Assembly (NCBI GenBank): GCA_033558025.1
Contig: JAUCEF010000006.1
Location: 1,612,001-1,676,000 of the forward strand
DNA: 64,000 nt
Direction of reading: 5' to 3'
Source of the DNA: Phytophthora sp. 'mugwort'
Lineage: Eukaryota > Oomycota > Peronosporomycetes > Peronosporales > Peronosporaceae
The stretch's first letter is position 1; every line of letters starts with the position of its first letter. A model generated the notes under the pieces. That model was not told the origin of the DNA. It did no database searches and was given only the letters and a program-made list of their open reading frames with translations. This document shows positions 20,501-31,177 of this stretch, piece after piece. A program made the translations under genes and the position numbers.

Positions 20501-21973
20501 TGCTGCCACTGGTACGGCGACAGCATACACGTCATTGAAACTGTTTCGCCGACGCAGACCTCTTCGACCTTTACCACGTCCTCGCTGGCCCATATTCGGC
20601 CACCGCCAGTGTTGCCAATGCGACCAGTTTTCAAGCCATCGCTCGCGCCAACCAACACCCCATGGTGGGAATTGGCCTCGATAAAGAGGGAATGGTGACG
20701 GCCCACGCATATCCAGCCTCATTTGATCAGGACGCAAGCCGCCTCGGCCCCCTCCACGACCCCATCCCATTCCTCCAATATCCCCCATACCACCACCTCC
20801 ACGTCTGCGGCCACCACGACTGCTGCTCCCGCTTTCCCTGTGCTGACTCTGACTCCCATCACCCCCTGTGTTACCACTAGCATCAGAGTTGATGACAACT
20901 TTACAACAGCATATTTGAAGCTCCTGGTCCTGGTCGTGATGATGCATTTCGTTTTGAAAAGCGCGTTCTGCATGAGGCAACGGCCTTAGGGCCATATGTG
21001 GCATCCCTGGTGGCACGTACGCGCCGTCAAAGCTTTCTGGTTGCTGTGCCATATCTCTCGGTCCCCTCGGTCGGGATACATTTGATTCGCTAACACTTCG
21101 TCCTTCAAGGTACACATTCCGCGTCACAGCTTCCGCTGACGGTTTCTTGTTCGATACTGAAGTACTGTCACTCCCTGGTCGTGGCTGTGGTTGTTTTCCA
21201 CCCATCGTTCCATAATCATTCGATGTACCAGCTCCAATCTGCCTTTCCTCCAATCCACGTATTCCATCCGTCTGCGTCGCCAGCACTTGATCTGTCCTCT
21301 GCTCCACTGTCTCCTCTCTTTCATTCGTCGAAAACAGAGCTTCTGCCACATTCCGCGACACAAACAGCAGCCCCCTAGCTGACGTCACCCCCAACTGATG
21401 CGCCAAGAAGGCGAACGCCAACGCCGTGAATACCTGAGCAGCTGTAGTCCTCGTCGACACGATGTTTACAACCGATAAGCCTGTATCCTCCGGCAAAATT
21501 TGAGCAATGCTCACGAGCCACAATACCAACGGTACCGTGCTGAAGATCACGTCCAGGATCCACTTGAACACTAGGAAATACAGGACCGACAGTAGCATCA
21601 CTGGCAGGGTCACCTCGCCCAGTACTGGCCCCTGCTGCTCTTGTTGTGGCTCTGCAGCGTCATCTCCAGTTCTGTGACCCCTGACACTTGGTCTGCGCCG
21701 TCTTAATACTGGCCCCAACTCGTCATCGTCCGCTACGATCGCGTCGATGGCCATCTCTGTCCTCCAGAGGATTCTCGTGAGTTTCCGAGCAAACTGCGAC
21801 GAGCCCACGAGCAGACAACCCACTAAGAGCAGAACTAGAGACCCGGTGACGGCAAAAAAGGTCCCCAATACACAGGCGAAGGCGAGCGTGGCCAGGTGGA
21901 AGCTCAGCGTGCGCACAACGGAGGCCACGACGCCTCTCCGGACTGGCATGACGCGGGACCTCGAACGGTCCAT
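17519..21973 (-). CDS. polytopic membrane protein kinase (TKL/TK-like)
   Basis: Intronless gene of 1484 residues. Hydrophobic segments at about 22-58, 121-160 and 178-206 indicate four or five membrane passes at the N-terminus. Residues 210-650 are disordered and rich in Arg, Gly, Ser and His; 660-750 is a highly charged coiled coil; 755-810 is Pro/Ala-rich. A beta-rich module around 1030-1160 precedes the kinase domain at about 1175-1425. The kinase has the glycine loop VGQGYFGDAY, the Lys of VVVKTI, the catalytic loop HRDLAARNCLV, the magnesium motif DFG and the substrate-site block VKYMAPESL. HRDLAARN and the following VKxMAPESL are hallmarks of tyrosine kinases and some tyrosine-kinase-like kinases, so the protein should be catalytically active, with the kinase on the cytosolic side. 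I do not know its ligand or pathway. It lies between transposon-free spacers. Confidence 0.92.
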   Translation of the reverse strand: MDRSRSRVMPVRRGVVASVVRTLSFHLATLAFACVLGTFFAVTGSLVLLLVGCLLVGSSQFARKLTRILWRTEMAIDAIVADDDELGPVLRRRRPSVRGHRTGDDAAEPQQEQQGPVLGEVTLPVMLLSVLYFLVFKWILDVIFSTVPLVLWLVSIAQILPEDTGLSVVNIVSTRTTAAQVFTALAFAFLAHQLGVTSARGLLFVSRNVAEALFSTNEREETVEQRTDQVLATQTDGIRGLEERQIGAGTSNDYGTMGGKQPQPRPGSDSTSVSNKKPSAEAVTRNVYLEGRSVSESNVSRPRGPRDMAQQPESFDGAYVPPGMPHMALRPLPHAERAFQNEMHHHDQDQELQICCCKVVINSDASGNTGGDGSQSQHRESGSSSRGGRRRGGGGMGDIGGMGWGRGGGRGGLRPDQMRLDMRGPSPFPLYRGQFPPWGVGWRERWLENWSHWQHWRWPNMGQRGRGKGRRGLRRRNSFNDVYAVAVPVAATLSDAEDEILKKKPAHKSMYEALDLTPSAPPLPSQRARGGSYDARWERATVPDTRERDHDHHHDLIHTSWSEPIGRHSSREYGDRNDVIDAFDPDESDEDFRMDEQQGTNEMGKDARLDDLLQDRQHVHRRLSELHGSFPQDLKGAQDSFRDTIRDEREVAGEADLEHTGLKDSKVGKSRKQKHAEWKQKRYERKMQKYEQKLLAAREKKEKRREESDDRQEREIEARERDRYARDIEHAADEAFRPQAKKQEFTQRRLQLLGDAKASAPRHTAPAAAPVPTASPVPPASPFPPAARPLPRAASARTRQAPPISSGGDPRKRALSSRARRRPSTLSDQQVRSIGDISRQPDRVEHNEREDKRSVSIAQVSQTGSSHDISDLEILGRYGNIARSYEDDDVTNMRAYAPLSCTDSPPQYITALDPSPIYRGPSEQRDYDSFSPMNSPRSSGLGRDSYGNDHDYDLLSPTNSIHDADYPTDKFQQVYRSIQMAAAPEPRRSASTGAAEEGGLDAVSEFKGVPGRRDRVNFSAFAPPSVCPSPKPFQFTVWAFLLNQRSEMHEVATRDRPESRKLSLESKLDMRRGALVHVTLEVPNGFKVLNGATQGFAWEGEISSIDYDVVCTEGAAFGRVLFKARITVGSSVAVLNSFVLVGSRAMDPTELEADVLEGWMDVLEQTYREIPFRSLEMKELVGQGYFGDAYRASLDGQDVVVKTIRASEFGETTSQIVREFQHEAAMLNMFGHHPCIVPFVGASTDTKFPLALVTKYLPYGSLEDNLQGSSSLSVDERTGMLKDAAAGLLNIHEGGFIHRDLAARNCLVDEGNRVRICDFGLCRRVRSETAGMLVKDAVGPVKYMAPESLQPPHAFSYDSDVYMFGVLMWETYTRSPPFASLSPIEAMMHVLRGERLPVPKELPASLQTLMQNCFHDSPAERPSMQEVLTALDDSLVSSQRASGVIAARTAVAKSTAAAATSTAMAKSVAPRTNPRREQDRSIWV

Positions 21974-22898
21974 AGCGACGCGGGGAGAGCGGCGAGAAGC
22001 GCGCCTAAGGCTGGTGGTAGACAGAAGGATGGCTGGGCAGCTGTGGGGTGCGCCTGTGGACGATGGGGTCGAGCAGCTCCGCCCGCTGCTTCCTTTCGAA
22101 TGATGCGCTTGGCATTACAGTTAGCAAGATATGCGGAAATTTATACCTGCGGAAAGAGATGCACGATACAGTCAGTCTTCGTTTGAATCGATTAAAGTAA
22201 TGGTTGTAAGAGTTTATTTATGTGTGACCATCATTCTGCTAAGATACGTGGTGCACATGAGGTTTGAAAATGTAGGAATTCCGTCTTCTTAGGCAGCAAT
22301 CGGTGGAGACGCACATGGAATTAGCAAATGAGCACCGCTGGCTAACAGGTAGCTGCCATACAGCTTCGATGTACGAAGACTGTTCTGGTGAGGGGGGGGG
22401 GGGGGCTTGGGAGATTCCTCGATGGACGCCAGAGAAAAAAATTGAATCTGCTGCAAGGAGAGAAGTCTCGCGAAAATTACTGTGTACTATCACTGCTGTT
22501 GACAATGCCTAATGCTGTAACTGTAGTTTTTTTGAAATAGCAATTTTTTTAATAGCAGCATGTAATAATCGATTACATGCTTGCTTTATCGCTGAATCCC
22601 ACGTTACTAAGTCCTGCACCGCGACATGTTTAGTGTAAACTACAGCAGACAATTCGTTCGAGTATCGACGTGTATTGCGATGTTATCGTCTGAAAGCTGC
22701 AAAGCGACCAGCTGGTCGAACATGAAGATCGGATGGTGATACCCCGCTCGCCTCTTGCCTCACTCGGCTTGAGCATAAATAATGATCTTGGGCTGGCGAA
22801 AAAGCACCACATCACGCATAACTTACGGACTTGGATGGAATGGGTGAAGGGGCACGCAGACGCGAGCAACCTAAACCCTGTAGCACATGAGAGCCCAG
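21974..22898. other. spacer with a 14-G tract; no gene recognised
   Basis: This contains the promoter side of the kinase gene and the 3' side of the DUF3605-like gene. A run of 14 G lies at 22392-22405. Open frames below 100 codons show no family. Confidence 0.5.
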
Positions 22899-23911
22899 TC
22901 AGTCCAGTTCGTGCACTAGATCCTCCACCTTGCGGTCCTGCAGCACCGTGAGACCTTCGGCCACCTGGAAGTACACGTGCACGTGAAAAATATCGATGGA
23001 CCTCTCCGGGTTGTCATCATAGTTCCACCGCTCCACATGCGGCGCGTTGGCGTCGATCCAGCTCTCCACGTACTGTTTCACCTGTTCATGGTTCAGGTCC
23101 TTGACATGCCACAGCGTCCAGTGCTCGATGCCTGCAGGGGTGTCATAGGGAAACATGTTGGGTTCCAGGAACGCAGTCCTACCCTTCAGAGTGGTAGCAA
23201 AGATGTGTTCCTCGGCAGACCCGTAATTCTCGGCGATTTCGTCGAGGTGGTCCCACTTGCGCTCCTTGCACTCGTCGGTCCGGCTCCAGTACTCGATGTA
23301 GAGCGTGCGGCGGCTGTGATGGCGCGGCGATTGGTTGCTACATTCAACATCAGCAGCGGAAGCCATTGCAACACATCCAGAACCACATCCAGCATCATAA
23401 CCAGCACGAGATACGAAGGACTCCTCCTCGCTTTCAATGTCAGTTGGAAGGTAATCACTGTCTGTTTCAGCAGGCGTGACCTGCTTTTCCGTCTTGGCCT
23501 TCTTAGTTACGTGATGCTCTCCCTCAACCTCTTCGTCGGACTTGCGCTTGAGCGACTGGGAGCTGCTCACAGGATGCGCAAGAGCCTCATTAATATCAAC
23601 GGAACCTGATGCCGCATGCAGGGCACGCATACCGTCCTGTACCACAGGCTGATCATCACATGATTTCGCTTCGGCGTTGACGATCTGAGAATAAAACAAA
23701 AAGACCAAAAGTTAGACATGACCATCACTCTCGAAAGACGCAAAAATACGAGACGTACCTCGTCGCTAGCCTGTGTCACCCTGTCGCTTGAGTTACGGCT
23801 GAAATCCACGTCCGAAATGGACGATGGCGAGTTGCAGAACGTGCGCGGCACGTCCACGCGCTTACCGTGCTGGGCAGAAGCCTCTACGACGACTGTTGTG
23901 GGGCACCCCAT
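22899..23911 (-). CDS. DUF3605-like protein, two exons
   Basis: Exon 1 is 23911-23759 and exon 2 is 23684-22899; the intron (74 nt) starts GTACGT and ends TTCTCAG, keeping phase 0, for 312 residues. The N-terminal half is low complexity with a nuclear-localisation-like KRKSDEEVE...KKAK stretch and an acidic run. The C-terminal half has the pattern of the DUF3605 family: WDHLDEIAENYGSAEEHIFA, then FPYDTPAGIEHWTLWHV and a final HVHVYF. DUF3605 is widespread in fungi and protists without a settled function. The gene is divergent from UTP18, with starts 380 bp apart, and could share its promoter region. Family assignment is by motif pattern only; the exon structure is well supported by splice signals and frame. 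Confidence 0.72.
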
Positions 23912-24291
23912 GCTCTCTGGATAACTAGCGATTTCTCACGTGTTAGGGGGGTACAAACACCTGCTCTGTGCTCTGCTGCTGCGCTGCGTCTGCGGATAGC
24001 TGCGTTGCCTGTTTCAGAACTAATACGTAGACACCGAAAGCGGACTTCTGCACCTCTGCTGTCGTTTTCAATACTGAGAAAAAATAGGAAGCGGTCCAGT
24101 GCGCGTCGAAAGGATTTGTATTGTGTAGATTTATTTGGATACAGTATGTGAATGAGATGTCGCCTATCCGATTCCCCCTTCTGGTTACTTTCTTATTAAG
24201 TAACAGCTGCTGTTCCAGAAATCGGGTACTTTTCGTCTTTGACTGGTGCTGACGGACACTCGCCGCCATACAAAAAGTCTTTGGAGCAAGC
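23912..24291. promoter_or_regulatory. divergent promoter region, DUF3605-like / UTP18
   Basis: 380 bp between two divergent start codons. Minus-strand frames exist (a 209-codon frame at 23943-24572 crosses into UTP18) but have no family resemblance and overlap the UTP18 first exon. No clear initiator motif was found, so the call rests on position. Confidence 0.4.
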
Positions 24292-25790
24292 ATGGGTAAG
24301 CGCGCGCCTGTGTCCGAGGCGGAGAAGCTGCTGGCCGAGGAGGTGTTCCAGACCAATCCACAGCAGAAGAAGAACAAGCGCAAACATTTGGGCAAGAACA
24401 AGGGCGCCAATGTTGACCAGGACAAGGCCTCGCTCAAATTCAAGGCTGCATGGGTGGACGATGACGACGAAGACGTGCAGGTGAACCTGGAAGAGCAGCC
24501 GCAGCTGCGCAAGCTCCGCAAGACGGAGATGGACACGGTTGTAGACGGAAAGGAGCTCAACCGTCGACTCAAGACCTTGTACGTGCAGCATTGGCTGCGT
24601 TGTCATTCTGTGGTGGCAGGAATTGTGCTGATATATTGGGTTTATTGTATATTATTTTGTATTTATTTATTTATTGCAGCTATCAGTCGACACATGGAGC
24701 CGTGTCGTGGGCAGACCCAAAGAATTTCCTAGGCGACCGCGAGGTATATTCGGACGACAGTGACAATGAGGGGGAAGCAGAACTCTTGCGCAGTACCGGC
24801 AAGATGATGGAAGACTCGGGCGAGCTGCTGTCTCCGAGCACGCTGGAGGTCGTCCGTATGAAGGACGCCAACCAACACGCGCCGTCCAATGCCGTGATTC
24901 AATCGGTGCAGTTCCACCCTAACGGGCAGCTCATGCTGACGGCGGGACTGGACAAGACGCTGCATCTTTTCCAGATAGACGGCAGCGAAAATGCGAACAT
25001 TGAGAACGTCTTTGTGCAGGACCTGCCGGTGCTGGACGCCAAGTTTACTCTTGGTGGGGACCGTGTGGTTTTGACGGGCCCCCGTCAATACTTTTTCTCG
25101 TACGACATTGAGGCCGGCAAGATCATAAAGATCCCGGGATTATACGGACGAAAGGAGAAGAAGCGTGGAAAATTCGTCGTCTCGGACAACGGAGAGACGA
25201 TTGTGTTTTTGGGAAGCAATGGCTACATGGATGTGGTGTCAGCCAAGTCGTACCAGTCAATTGGCACGCTCAAGATGAATGGCAGCGTCAACTCGGCGGT
25301 TTTCTGCGAGAACGACCGCTACTTGATCAGCACAGGCTCAGACGGACAGATTTACAAGTGGGACATGCGCACTCGGCGGTGTGTGTTCGTCCACGATGAT
25401 GAAGGTAGTCTAGGCAACTTTGCTCTGGCTGCCAGCGGAAAATACTACGCCGCCGGTTCGAAGAGCGGCGTGGTTAACATTTACGACAATGCCGGTCTGA
25501 GCGCCATGCCCAAGCCGCGCAAGGCACTGATGAACCTTACGACTCATGTCGACCACCTCAAGTTCACCGCGAACTCGGAAATCCTGGCCATGGCTTCTAG
25601 TGATGCCAAGGACTCGTTGAAGATGGTCCATATGCCATCACTTACTGTTTTCGCCAATTGGCCGACGGCGCACACGCCGCTGTATTACGTGTCGGCGATG
25701 GACTTTAGCCCGAACAGCGGCTACTTCGCGGTTGGTAATGCCCGAGGACGTGTGTTGTTGTACCGACTGACGCACTACAAGTCCACATAA
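24292..25790 (+). CDS. UTP18: U3 snoRNP protein Utp18 homologue, two exons
   Basis: Exon 1 is 24292-24578 and exon 2 is 24680-25790; the 101-nt intron begins GTACGTGC and ends TTATTGCAG, giving 465 residues. Utp18 is a WD40 protein of the small-subunit processome that assembles with U3 snoRNA in the nucleolus and helps recruit the exosome for pre-rRNA processing. The splice restores the conserved join LKTFYQSTHGAVSWAD, matching the FEKxHGxPxWA block before the beta-propeller. WD-repeat-like blades follow, for example IQSVQFHPNGQLMLTAGLDK, YLISTGSDGQIYKWDM and AMDFSPNSGYFAVGNARGRV. The N-terminus is Lys-rich and acidic, usual for the family. Exon 1 stays open past the donor, so an unspliced transcript would give a different C-terminus. 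The gene converges with the XRRA1-like gene. Confidence 0.9.
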
Positions 25791-25900
25791 AGGGGGAACT
25801 CAGTTAAACACAAGCACGCCGCGGTTCTCCAAACTGTTGGGGTGTTCTTAGGACGGAGGCTTGCTATATAATAGAGATCGACTGCTCATTGCATACTTCC

Positions 25901-28506
25901 TTATGCGCGTCGTATTTGCCCCGATCCTTGGGACGGGTGATTGTACGTCAGATTCAGCTTCTTGGCCGTGGAAATGAGCGAGTCGAGAGCTTTCTCTACT
26001 CCTTGTTCGGACCCATCTGTGTATACGGGGTTAAAGTAATTCAGTGTCGCAACCAATCGAGTAACAAGGAGTTTGCTGTTGTACAGTACGTACTCGACCG
26101 TCTATCCCATGTACTGGAGACTTGGTGGCTCAACTCCGTCAGAGCGTCATCTACACCTTGAGAACCTTCAATGAATCACGTCAGAGGCAGCAACTCCAAA
26201 TGCTACAACATGTAGTGTACCTTTGTGCTTCAAAATCCCATTGCTGGTAATTTGACGGCGATTTGGCGAAGTTGGCGAGTCTTTTCGCGATGGAAGTGGG
26301 CGTCGAGGGCGTTGCCGTAGCTACAATCGATAATCAAAAGTGAACAAGAGGCCGATGTTAAATCTGCCTTAGCTTTCAACTTACCAAGTAAGCTTGGGTG
26401 GGTTGCTGAGAGTGCGCAGGATAGAGTTCCGAGTCATCGTGAGATGTCAGAGGATGATCAAGCTGGTAGCGGAGAGCATTGACCGCCATTCGAGTGTTCA
26501 TTGCTGGCACATCCTGCGATGGAAGAACCGTAAACAAAATTAAAAATTAAAGTAAGATACCATAAAGTGAGGCAAGAAACTGCGACGATTTACTTACTCT
26601 CGAATCTGCTGCCAACGACCGCAGGATCATACAAGCTGGAACGGCTGGAAGCTGACCATGCTTTGTTAGCAAACTAGTCACAAATTACTTGCCCATGCAG
26701 TGAAAACATTGTCACCTCATTTGACGAACCATCGCCCACTAGGACATCTTCAATTCCAACCCCCGTCAGGAAAGTGGAATCATTGGGGTTATATTTCAGT
26801 TCTGTAGGAAAAGTGGAGTAAGGTTAGAAAGAAGTACCATTAATAAGACTGAATTTTTCAGTTTGATGGTACGTACGCCTCCGCATAGGTGTTGCTAGCG
26901 TATCGGACTGAGCCATCATCAGCACAAGTAGATTCTTGTAAGCGCTAGATATCAATCCGATGAATCTAGCCAAACAAAGCCACGCACCTGTCTTTTCGAT
27001 AGTAATTCTTTGTCGGTGATAATATCTGGATTGGCTGCCTGCAAAAACTCGGTCGTTCGAGTGCGAAACGGGGACTGGAGTACAACCTCGTTCGGAATCA
27101 TCTTATAGATCTCAACATGCTCGTAACTAGACATTGAGTGCAGCTTTTTCTTCTTTGTCGCGGGGTATGCAACCATAATAGTCATCGCCAGTTGATCCGC
27201 TGCTCTTTCGTTCAAGATTGCTGTCAGACTCGGTACAGGATCGTAAGCCAGTTTGGTAGGGTCGAACGAGGTGACCGCAGCATGTGCGAGAGGATTGCCG
27301 TACAAGATCAGCTTCCGCAAGCTGCGAAGTTCACTAGTGTGGACAACAGCCTCTTCCTCAGTGATCCTGTTGTGCGCGAGATTGAGATAAATGAGATTGT
27401 AGAATCCAGCACCACGTTTTTCCTCTAAAGTCAACGCAGACTATTGTAGGCATAAAATAATACAGTTAGACACCAAAGTAGCACCTGCCAAACACTTGCG
27501 GAACATACCTCGGGGAAGCCGGTGATTTTGTTGTAGCTTAGGTTCAAGTTCCGCAGGCGAGGCACGATGGCGAGAAAGGAAAATACTTCCTGCCCAGAGA
27601 TGTTGTTGCTTTCTAGAGATAACGTTTCCAGACGAGAAAACCGATCCATAATCGGTGGCAATGACCGAATGCGGTTGCCTCCCAGGTAAAGCTCACGGAT
27701 GCGCAGCAGATTTGAGAGCTCTTCGAGGTCTTTTGACCCGAGGCAGTTGAAAGACAAATTCAGCACCTACCCAAATCATTTGGACAGGCTCATGAGTACC
27801 GACAGCAGAAATTTAGCCTACTCAAACAAACCCAACACACGTCGTTCTTACCTCAAGGTTCTGGAACCCATTGCTGAGTGTGACGTCTTCTAGCGCGTTA
27901 CACTGGAAGTCTAACTCCACGAGTGCTGGTAGGCACCCAAACGGTTCTAAAGGTGCCTGTACAATATTCCGTATAATTACGATAATTAGTTTTGCAAGTT
28001 TGGCATTCGACAGCGCGATTTCATCATGTACACGAACCTCGTTGTCGCTCATGTCTAACCGTGTCATATTAGTGAAAAAGAGCAGGTCTTCGGCCACAAC
28101 GTCGGTGATATGCATATCGCTCAGGACTGCCTGGACGACTTCGTCAGGAAACTCCACTGCAAAAGAACAAAATGTAATTCATGTTCACGCAAAAGTAATT
28201 GTCATTACTGTCCAACCAACCTCGACACCAGTCCAAGAGCAGGAAGCCGTCCAGTGCTCGCGGCGAATCATTCGAAATTGCACGCTTCCTAGTAGAAATC
28301 CGTGAATGTTGATTGCTGCTTCCCGACGGAGGTGTCGACTCGGAGAGTAGTGGAGCGTTGCCACGTGCAACAGTCTGCCCTAACTGAACCAGCGTTGCGT
28401 TTACGGCTGGCTTTTTCAATGCCTTATTAATCTTCCGGCGATTCGCGGCGTTGGCAACTGGAACAGGAGGCCGAGTATCACTAGCACGTTCCGTCGGGGA
28501 AATCAT
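25901..28506 (-). CDS. XRRA1-like leucine-rich repeat protein, 11 exons
   Basis: Exons with matching phases and GT-AG borders: 28506-28221, 28156-27852, 27766-27509, 27440-26988, 26934-26877, 26801-26716, 26651-26598, 26513-26385, 26320-26221, 26165-26094 and 26016-25901, about 638 residues. The N-terminal 100 residues are basic and disordered. Then comes FPDEVVQAVLSDMHITDVVA, followed by leucine-rich repeats (TRLDMSDNEV, LVELDFQCNAL, VLNLSFNCL, ELYLGGNRI, TLSLESNNI, NLNLSYNKI, YLNLAHNRI, KLILYGNPL). A non-repetitive C-terminal half ends in a short helix VEKALDSLISTAKKL. The order and spacing resemble XRRA1 (X-ray radiation resistance associated 1), often found in ciliated organisms; function is unsettled. 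The start is the first ATG of exon 1, but the frame stays open to an AG at 28588, so additional 5' exons up to about 28810 are possible. Exon 2 may contain a tiny retained insertion near 27960. Confidence 0.75.
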
Positions 28507-28928
28507 CGAGAACCTCCGTTTAACTAGAGTGCTCGGACGCTGGCGACTTACACTAAGAGAGTTGCGATAGACGGTTTTCAACGGGCATCCTAAAATTACT
28601 TGCTATTAGTAAGCCAGACGATCACACGCAGGATAAAACGCCACCACCTTATACTTTGCTTCCTGAAGCTTCACATTACACTCGGCAGCAGTCTCTCTGG
28701 ACTAAAAAAAAATGCATCACCTTGTTCTTAGTTACATGTAAAAAGTTTCGTGTCGTACAGGGTGATCTGTAGCAGCCCAAGCTCCAAGCCAGCAAGTCCG
28801 TTCTCTGCCATATTTCCGTGAATGCCGAGCGAGATCCTCACGACCCTCGCTCCAAAGAGCAGCGGATACTGAAGTTGAAACTCGGCCTGTTCGCTCCCTG
28901 TACGACCCTGCTGGCTCTGTTTAGGTAG
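28507..28928. other. 5' region of the XRRA1-like gene
   Basis: This contains a possible upstream exon (around 28640-28705, minus strand, reading ETAAECNVKLQEAKYK) and an ATG at 28809 that opens MAENGLAGLELGLLQI. I could not join either to exon 1 without a stop, so they are left out of the model. Confidence 0.35.
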
Positions 28929-29637
28929 CTAAGTAAATTTGGAGATGACCCTCCAGATGATGACCACGATGAGGCCCAGAATGACGATGTACAGGAACAG
29001 AATCTGCGACGCCATCTTGCACTTAAGCTTCTTCAAATGTAGACCCGCCTCTGCTGTATCCTCACGCGTCTCATCCACCTGCAATAGTCATAATTAACAT
29101 GATTAATTATTACCATATTCTTCATGGCACCGTCCTCTTGTGACCACCCACGACACGTACGTTCGTGCGGACATTAATGAGCTGTTCGCGCTGGTCAGCG
29201 AGATTGTGGTTGATGTTCTGGGCCGTCGCCTCCGTGCGCGCAATGATGGCCTGGGCGTCGTCCAAGTGGTCGTCGATGCGATCCGTGCGCTGCTGGTAGC
29301 GCGCGACGTTGTCCTGCGGGGCGGCAGCCTGCTGGCGCTGCTGGCTGCCGTCCATGAGCTTGGAGCGCTCGAGATTCGCCTTGAGCTTATCCAGCTGCGA
29401 CTTGAAGGTGCGCAACTGCTGGTGCATCCGCCGACGGTCCTGCGAGTCGCCCGCGCGTGACTCGCTCTCAAGGATGCGCATGTAGCGCTCGGCCTCCGAG
29501 ATGTTGCCCTGTGCGCGCTCCGACAAGTCGGTGCGCTCGCGCTGGTCACGCGCCTTAGGGATGGAGCGGATGTCCGCCATGGCGTCGTCGCGGCACTGCT
29601 CGAAGTCTTCGCTGTAGCCCATAAAAGCCTCCGTCAT
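28929..29637 (-). CDS. VTI1: Vti1-type Qb-SNARE, two exons
   Basis: Exon 1 is 29637-29161 and exon 2 is 29078-28929, joined across an 82-nt intron with GTACGT and TTGCAG borders, for 208 residues. Vti1 is a Qb-SNARE used in Golgi-endosome-vacuole fusion. The N-terminal part (EDFEQCRDDAMADIRSIP...) matches the Vti1 three-helix domain. The SNARE helix runs over the last third of exon 1 (RYQQRTDRIDDHLDDAQAII, then NLADQREQLINVRTN), and the zero-layer Gln falls in this region. Exon 2 gives the last heptads plus a 20-residue membrane anchor (ILFLYIVILGLIVVIIW) with a short luminal end. The length agrees with the family (about 210-230). It is transcribed in the same direction as the XRRA1-like gene downstream. 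Confidence 0.88.
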
Positions 29638-29917
29638 GGTCGCCGTCGAGGAAGTGCACTAGTCTTAACGTCTTGTAAAGGGCCAACTTGTTGTTGTTCT
29701 CGTTGACGCCAGTGCTCGATACAAAAAGGAAGTCAGTCACGACCCGACAATTATCCAGGAGCTACCAAGGGATCTGCGACATACACCAGATTACACAAAT
29801 ACATAGCCTCTCCCAATGCCATACTGTACCGTTTTGGCAGCTGGCGCCTAGTGTAGCCATGTTCATAAGTTGACGATGTCATGGTGGGCATGTATTTGCT
29901 GATGGAGATACTGTAAC
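29638..29917. other. spacer upstream of VTI1
   Basis: Nothing recognised. Promoter side of VTI1 and 3' side of the ankyrin pseudogene. Confidence 0.5.
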
Positions 29918-31060
29918 CTACATATCCCGTTGACTGGAGTGGAGGCTGCATTCGCGAGTATCCTCCGCAAAAACTTCGACAATGTCGGTGTAACCTGCTG
30001 CTGCAGCCTTGCGCTTCGCCATGCCAACGATGCATGTGGGCGCCTTGGTGGCGAGTAACTGCACCACAGCGATGTCTTCTCTCGCGACGGCTATAAACAA
30101 TGCTCGACTAATACCACACGCAGGGCTGCCGATATCTCCCTTCAATCGGTGTATAGGATGTCACAATTAGCAATTAGCATCAAAGCACTTGGCACGTGGT
30201 ATGTAAACCTCCATCGCCATTTCCACCAGTTGGCTATGGGCTCCTGCCGTCTCTGCTACAATTCCGATCTGATCGTGACCACACTTTCGGATAAATAGCT
30301 GCAACACATTCGCGTGCCCGTTCTCCACTGCAGCAGCCAACGCCCTTAGAACGGAGTAGGTGCTTGCACTGGTCGACCCGAATGCTGAATTTCTGCTTGA
30401 ATCGCGGGGGATACGCGAGATTTATCCAATGTAGCGAACGCTTTCGTATAGAGGAAATTGTCGTCGTCAGGCTTGCATTGGAGGAGATACTCGACAACGG
30501 CTGCATCCGTTCGCAGCTGCTTTATACTTGACATCAGTGGCAATATGACTGTCTGCTCTCAGTCCTGAGGGCAATACTCGCATGACGTTCTTGAATCCGT
30601 TTGTCGCTGCTGTACCGAAGGCCCTTTTCAGCGTTTCTTCACCGCATCTACTGCGAAGGGTTTTAACGACCTTAGCATGGCCGTTTGCCGCGGCACTCTC
30701 CAAAGCATCATCAGGGCGGCATCGAGCCAAGTATTTCTTACACAAGAGCCTTACCACCTTTAGATACCCATTCCTGGTCGCTCCCGTCAAAGCTTCCACC
30801 GAACAGGCTTCATTTCGGTGTTCATGGAGCCACAAAACGACGTCATTTTCTCCCTTCGTCGCCGCGCCGTCCATTGCGCCTGTTGTCCAAGGTCGAGTTG
30901 GCCTATATACCTGAACGACGCGCTGGAGACGATTGTACACCGCACTGACAATTGTCTCGGGCAACAGGAATTCGTTGATCTTCTGATAAATTTGGGAAAT
31001 TGCCTTCAGCTCCGAGGAGAGCGCTGCACTCACACAGAACAACGGGGACTGCATCCTCAA
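29918..31060 (-). pseudogene. ankyrin-repeat protein pseudogene
   Basis: Right-to-left minus-strand pieces show ankyrin-type repeats: DGAATKGENDVVLWLHEHR, GATRNGYLKVVRLLCKK, SAAANGHAKVVKTLRS, GTAATNGFKNVMRVL, then in another frame VVEYLLQCKPDDDNF, ENGHANVLQLFIRKCG, and finally VAREDIAVVQLLATKAP and AAAGYTDIVEVFAED. The first frame is open for 197 codons (30467-31060), after which single-base frame changes near 30520 and 30350 break the reading and a further break follows near 30150. Oomycete genomes hold large families of such ankyrin proteins, often tandem and partly degenerate. Function unknown; this copy should be non-functional beyond the first frame unless an unseen intron explains one of the breaks. 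Confidence 0.7.
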
Positions 31061-31177
31061 ATGGTTAAGCTGGTTTTGAAGAAATCGGTCTCGATTGATA
31101 GGGACGTCAACGACGATTGGGTAGTATTAAAACTACAGCACGGCTAGTACATAATATCTTTTATAGCTTCCCCTTCA

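Noticed and set aside
22977..23609. 210-codon plus-strand frame opposite the DUF3605-like gene
   Set aside because: The minus-strand gene has proper splice signals and family motifs; the plus frame has none.
24292..24732. Unspliced 146-residue product of UTP18 exon 1
   Set aside because: The read-through part is AT-rich and hydrophobic intron sequence; splicing at 24578/24680 restores the conserved block.
26168..26320. Final exon of the XRRA1-like gene ending at 26168
   Set aside because: The frame is open to a stop there, but a GT donor at 26220 and two further exons with matching phases give a more protein-like C-terminus ending at 25901.
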